Source: Acinetobacter sp. ANC 4178 (lineage in GTDB: Bacteria > Pseudomonadota > Gammaproteobacteria > Pseudomonadales > Moraxellaceae). From it: 64,000 nucleotides of DNA. Shown piece after piece: positions 63,089-64,000 of this stretch. The first letter of the stretch is position 1, and every line of letters starts with the position of its first letter. The translations under genes and the position numbers were made by a program. The notes beneath the pieces are model-generated. The model searched no databases, was not told the origin of the DNA, and saw only the letters and a list, made by a program, of their open reading frames with translations. The stretch covers positions 403,380 to 467,379 of the forward strand of contig NZ_SJOD01000003.1 of NCBI RefSeq assembly GCF_004331175.1. Reading direction: 5' to 3'.

Positions 63089-63496
63089 ATGTTTACTCTA
63101 GAGCAAAGCCGTACGGCACCCGAAGAGTTAATTCAATTTGCCAAAGATGAAATTCACGACTTACTAATGAATGTCCGTGGTGTCAATTATGTGATGCTTT
63201 GTAGCACTGATGGCTTCGAACTGGCTCATGTTCATAAAAAGGACAGTTACAACAGCACCAAGCTTGCAGCCGTAAGTAGCTCAATCCTAGCAATGGTTGC
63301 AGCATTTATGAATGAAATTCATTTGGAAGGCTGTCAGTCCATTACCTTAGATGCGGAGAATGGTAAAGCGATCCTCACCTCTATTACGTCAAACAAGCAC
63401 CCCATGATTATTGTGACTCTTGCTGAAAAAGATGTACTACTTGGGCAACTCCTTTATGCTCTAAAAACTGCTAGCAATCGTATTTCAGGTTTTTAA
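63089..63496 (+). CDS. Roadblock/LC7 domain protein, last of the cassette
   Basis: A 135-residue protein with a more standard Roadblock/LC7 domain: VRGVNYVMLCSTDGFELAHV near residue 30, AAVSSSILAMVAAFMNEI, then SITLDAENGKAILTSI and MIIVTLAEKDVLLGQLLYAL, the classic MglB-like strand-helix order. It differs greatly from the first Roadblock protein, so the two are not a recent duplication and may form a heterodimer. It starts 18 bases after the GTPase with AGAGG upstream. As in other systems, one could be a GAP and the other a scaffold (inference). Confidence 0.88.
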   Translation: MFTLEQSRTAPEELIQFAKDEIHDLLMNVRGVNYVMLCSTDGFELAHVHKKDSYNSTKLAAVSSSILAMVAAFMNEIHLEGCQSITLDAENGKAILTSITSNKHPMIIVTLAEKDVLLGQLLYALKTASNRISGF

Positions 63497-63521
63497 CTTT
63501 TGATTTAGAAAACCACTAAAG

Positions 63522-63566
63522 AAATAGCCTTACAGTTCAAGCAGCAACTTTAAGGCTATTTACAAT
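63522..63566 (+). terminator. Terminator-like hairpin after the cassette
   Basis: AAATAGCCTTA and TAAGGCTATTT form an 11-bp perfect stem with an 18-base loop. It is 25 bases after the last gene; the T-run is short. Confidence 0.6.
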
Positions 63567-63622
63567 AACCTTCATCATATAATCACAAGCAGAATAAAAA
63601 CCAAATTTTTCCAACGATCATT

Positions 63623-63766
63623 CTACATCTTAAGCCAGTGAATCAAATTTTTTATTAATTTTTGCTCTCTATCATTCGCATTTATTTCAAAATAACAATA
63701 AGGCCCTCTAATCTTATTATTCAAATCCACTTGGCTGTTATTTTCATCTGTTTCTGTTTGAACAGC
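63623..63766 (-). pseudogene. Possible remnant of a small gene (C-terminal fragment)
   Basis: An open minus-strand frame of about 48 codons reads like protein (NNKIRGPYCYFEINANDREQ, IKNLIHWLKM) to a TAG at 63625-63623, but a stop lies just upstream and no ATG or ribosome-binding site opens it. It may be the decayed end of a gene next to the rRNA operon, or coincidence. Confidence 0.25.
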
Positions 63767-63803
63767 TTTTTAGCATTAAAAGAAATATTTCCCACATAGA
63801 GCA

Positions 63804-63833
63804 ACACCCCCTGATCTGATGACCAGGGGGTGT
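63804..63833 (-). terminator. rRNA-operon terminator hairpin
   Basis: ACACCCCCTG and CAGGGGGTGT form a 10-bp perfect GC-rich stem with a 10-base loop, 10 bases after the 5S 3' end. There is no long T-run, as is common for rrn terminators. Confidence 0.65.
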
Positions 63834-63843
63834 TTGAATAATG

Positions 63844-63958
63844 AGCTGGCGATGACTTACTCTCACATGGGTAACCCCACACTACCATCAGCGCTAAGAG
63901 GTTTCACTTCTGAGTTCGGGAAGGGATCAGGTGGTTCACTCTTGCTATTGTCGCCAGC
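63844..63958 (-). rRNA. rrf: 5S ribosomal RNA
   Basis: On the minus strand the segment begins GCTGGCGACAATAGCAAGAG and continues with the 5S core CCTGATCCCTTCCCGAACTC and GAAACCTCTTAGCGC, ending in ATCGCCAGCTC so that the two ends pair. About 115 bases, the normal length for Acinetobacter. The rest of the rRNA operon (23S, 16S) lies beyond the right edge; 63959-64000 is the 23S-5S spacer. Confidence 0.95.
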
Positions 63959-64000
63959 ACAACTGTTTATGACTATTGGTTATGGTCTTATTTACACATT

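Larger units (their letters stand above)
63497..63843. other. Gene-free stretch between the cassette and the 5S rRNA gene
   Basis: About 345 bases. It contains the cassette's terminator at 63522-63561, a possible small gene remnant at 63623-63766 and the rRNA-operon hairpin at 63804-63833. Confidence 0.55.

Noticed and set aside
1..64000. Prophage, insertion sequence, integron or tRNA gene
   Set aside because: No transposase, integrase, phage gene, terminal repeat or tRNA-like sequence was found on either strand.

Overview
The window is chromosomal DNA from a gammaproteobacterium that is almost certainly an Acinetobacter. The strongest clue is the OmpA at 23154-24194, whose N-terminal region and SRTV-type tail closely resemble what I know of Acinetobacter OmpA. 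Other clues are the AT-rich intergenic DNA, the AbOmpA-type promoter and leader layout, the cysI-DUF934 pair, pilT-pilU, sspA-sspB and the rplM-rpsI operon. I cannot name the species from sequence alone. No insertion sequence, prophage, integron or CRISPR array was seen. Most of the window is ordinary core genome with small accessory or species-specific genes between core genes.

Layout. 1-8.2 kb: end of a chromate-transporter-family gene, a DJ-1/PfpI protein, a gene broken by an in-frame TGA, a lipoprotein, a DUF1176 protein, an SbmA/BacA-like transporter with a possible Fur site, and a Sel1-repeat protein. 8.2-20.7 kb: AEC transporter, OYE-type reductase, mutM with a parvulin, a GGCT-like protein, an unknown AT-rich gene, mscL, typA, a xanthine-type permease, rsmC, a LysP-type permease and yggS. 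20.8-30.7 kb: pilT-pilU, ompA, an orphan FimT/GspH pseudopilin, a thiolase, a PhnB-type VOC protein, a helical unknown and cysI-DUF934. 30.9-34.7 kb: a membrane PQQ glucose dehydrogenase and an OprB porin, a periplasmic sugar-oxidation module. 34.8-42.1 kb: a class III CoA-transferase divergent from an AraC-type regulator, with a repeated candidate operator between them, then a Nudix/P-loop pair, a second thiolase and a FadJ-type multifunctional protein, with a highly palindromic 156-bp element between the last two.

42.2-57.1 kb: small His/Met-rich membrane protein, GNAT, methyltransferase, hemolysin-III protein, MHS transporter, metallophosphoesterase, PLD lipoprotein, PlsC-type acyltransferase, a 45-residue membrane protein, hflX, lrgA-lrgB, two tandem DUF2147 proteins and the apaH-rsmA-pdxA cluster. 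57.4-60.7 kb: rplM-rpsI with a structured leader, then sspA-sspB and a tail-anchored unknown. 61.0-63.5 kb: a four-gene cassette (Roadblock/LC7, an unknown protein with a C-terminal helix-turn-helix, a COG2229-type small Ras-like GTPase and a second Roadblock/LC7). The window ends in a 5S rRNA gene on the minus strand, the distal end of an rRNA operon.

The best candidate for an undescribed system is the Roadblock-HTH-GTPase-Roadblock cassette. It resembles the MglA/MglB polarity switch of Myxococcus and the Roadblock/DUF742/GTPase part of actinobacterial conservons, but has its own gene order and a non-DUF742 partner. It has a good sigma70 promoter, a CRP/Vfr-like site upstream, and a hairpin after gene 1 that may set protein ratios. 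Function assignments are from reading the sequence and family knowledge; no database searches were run.
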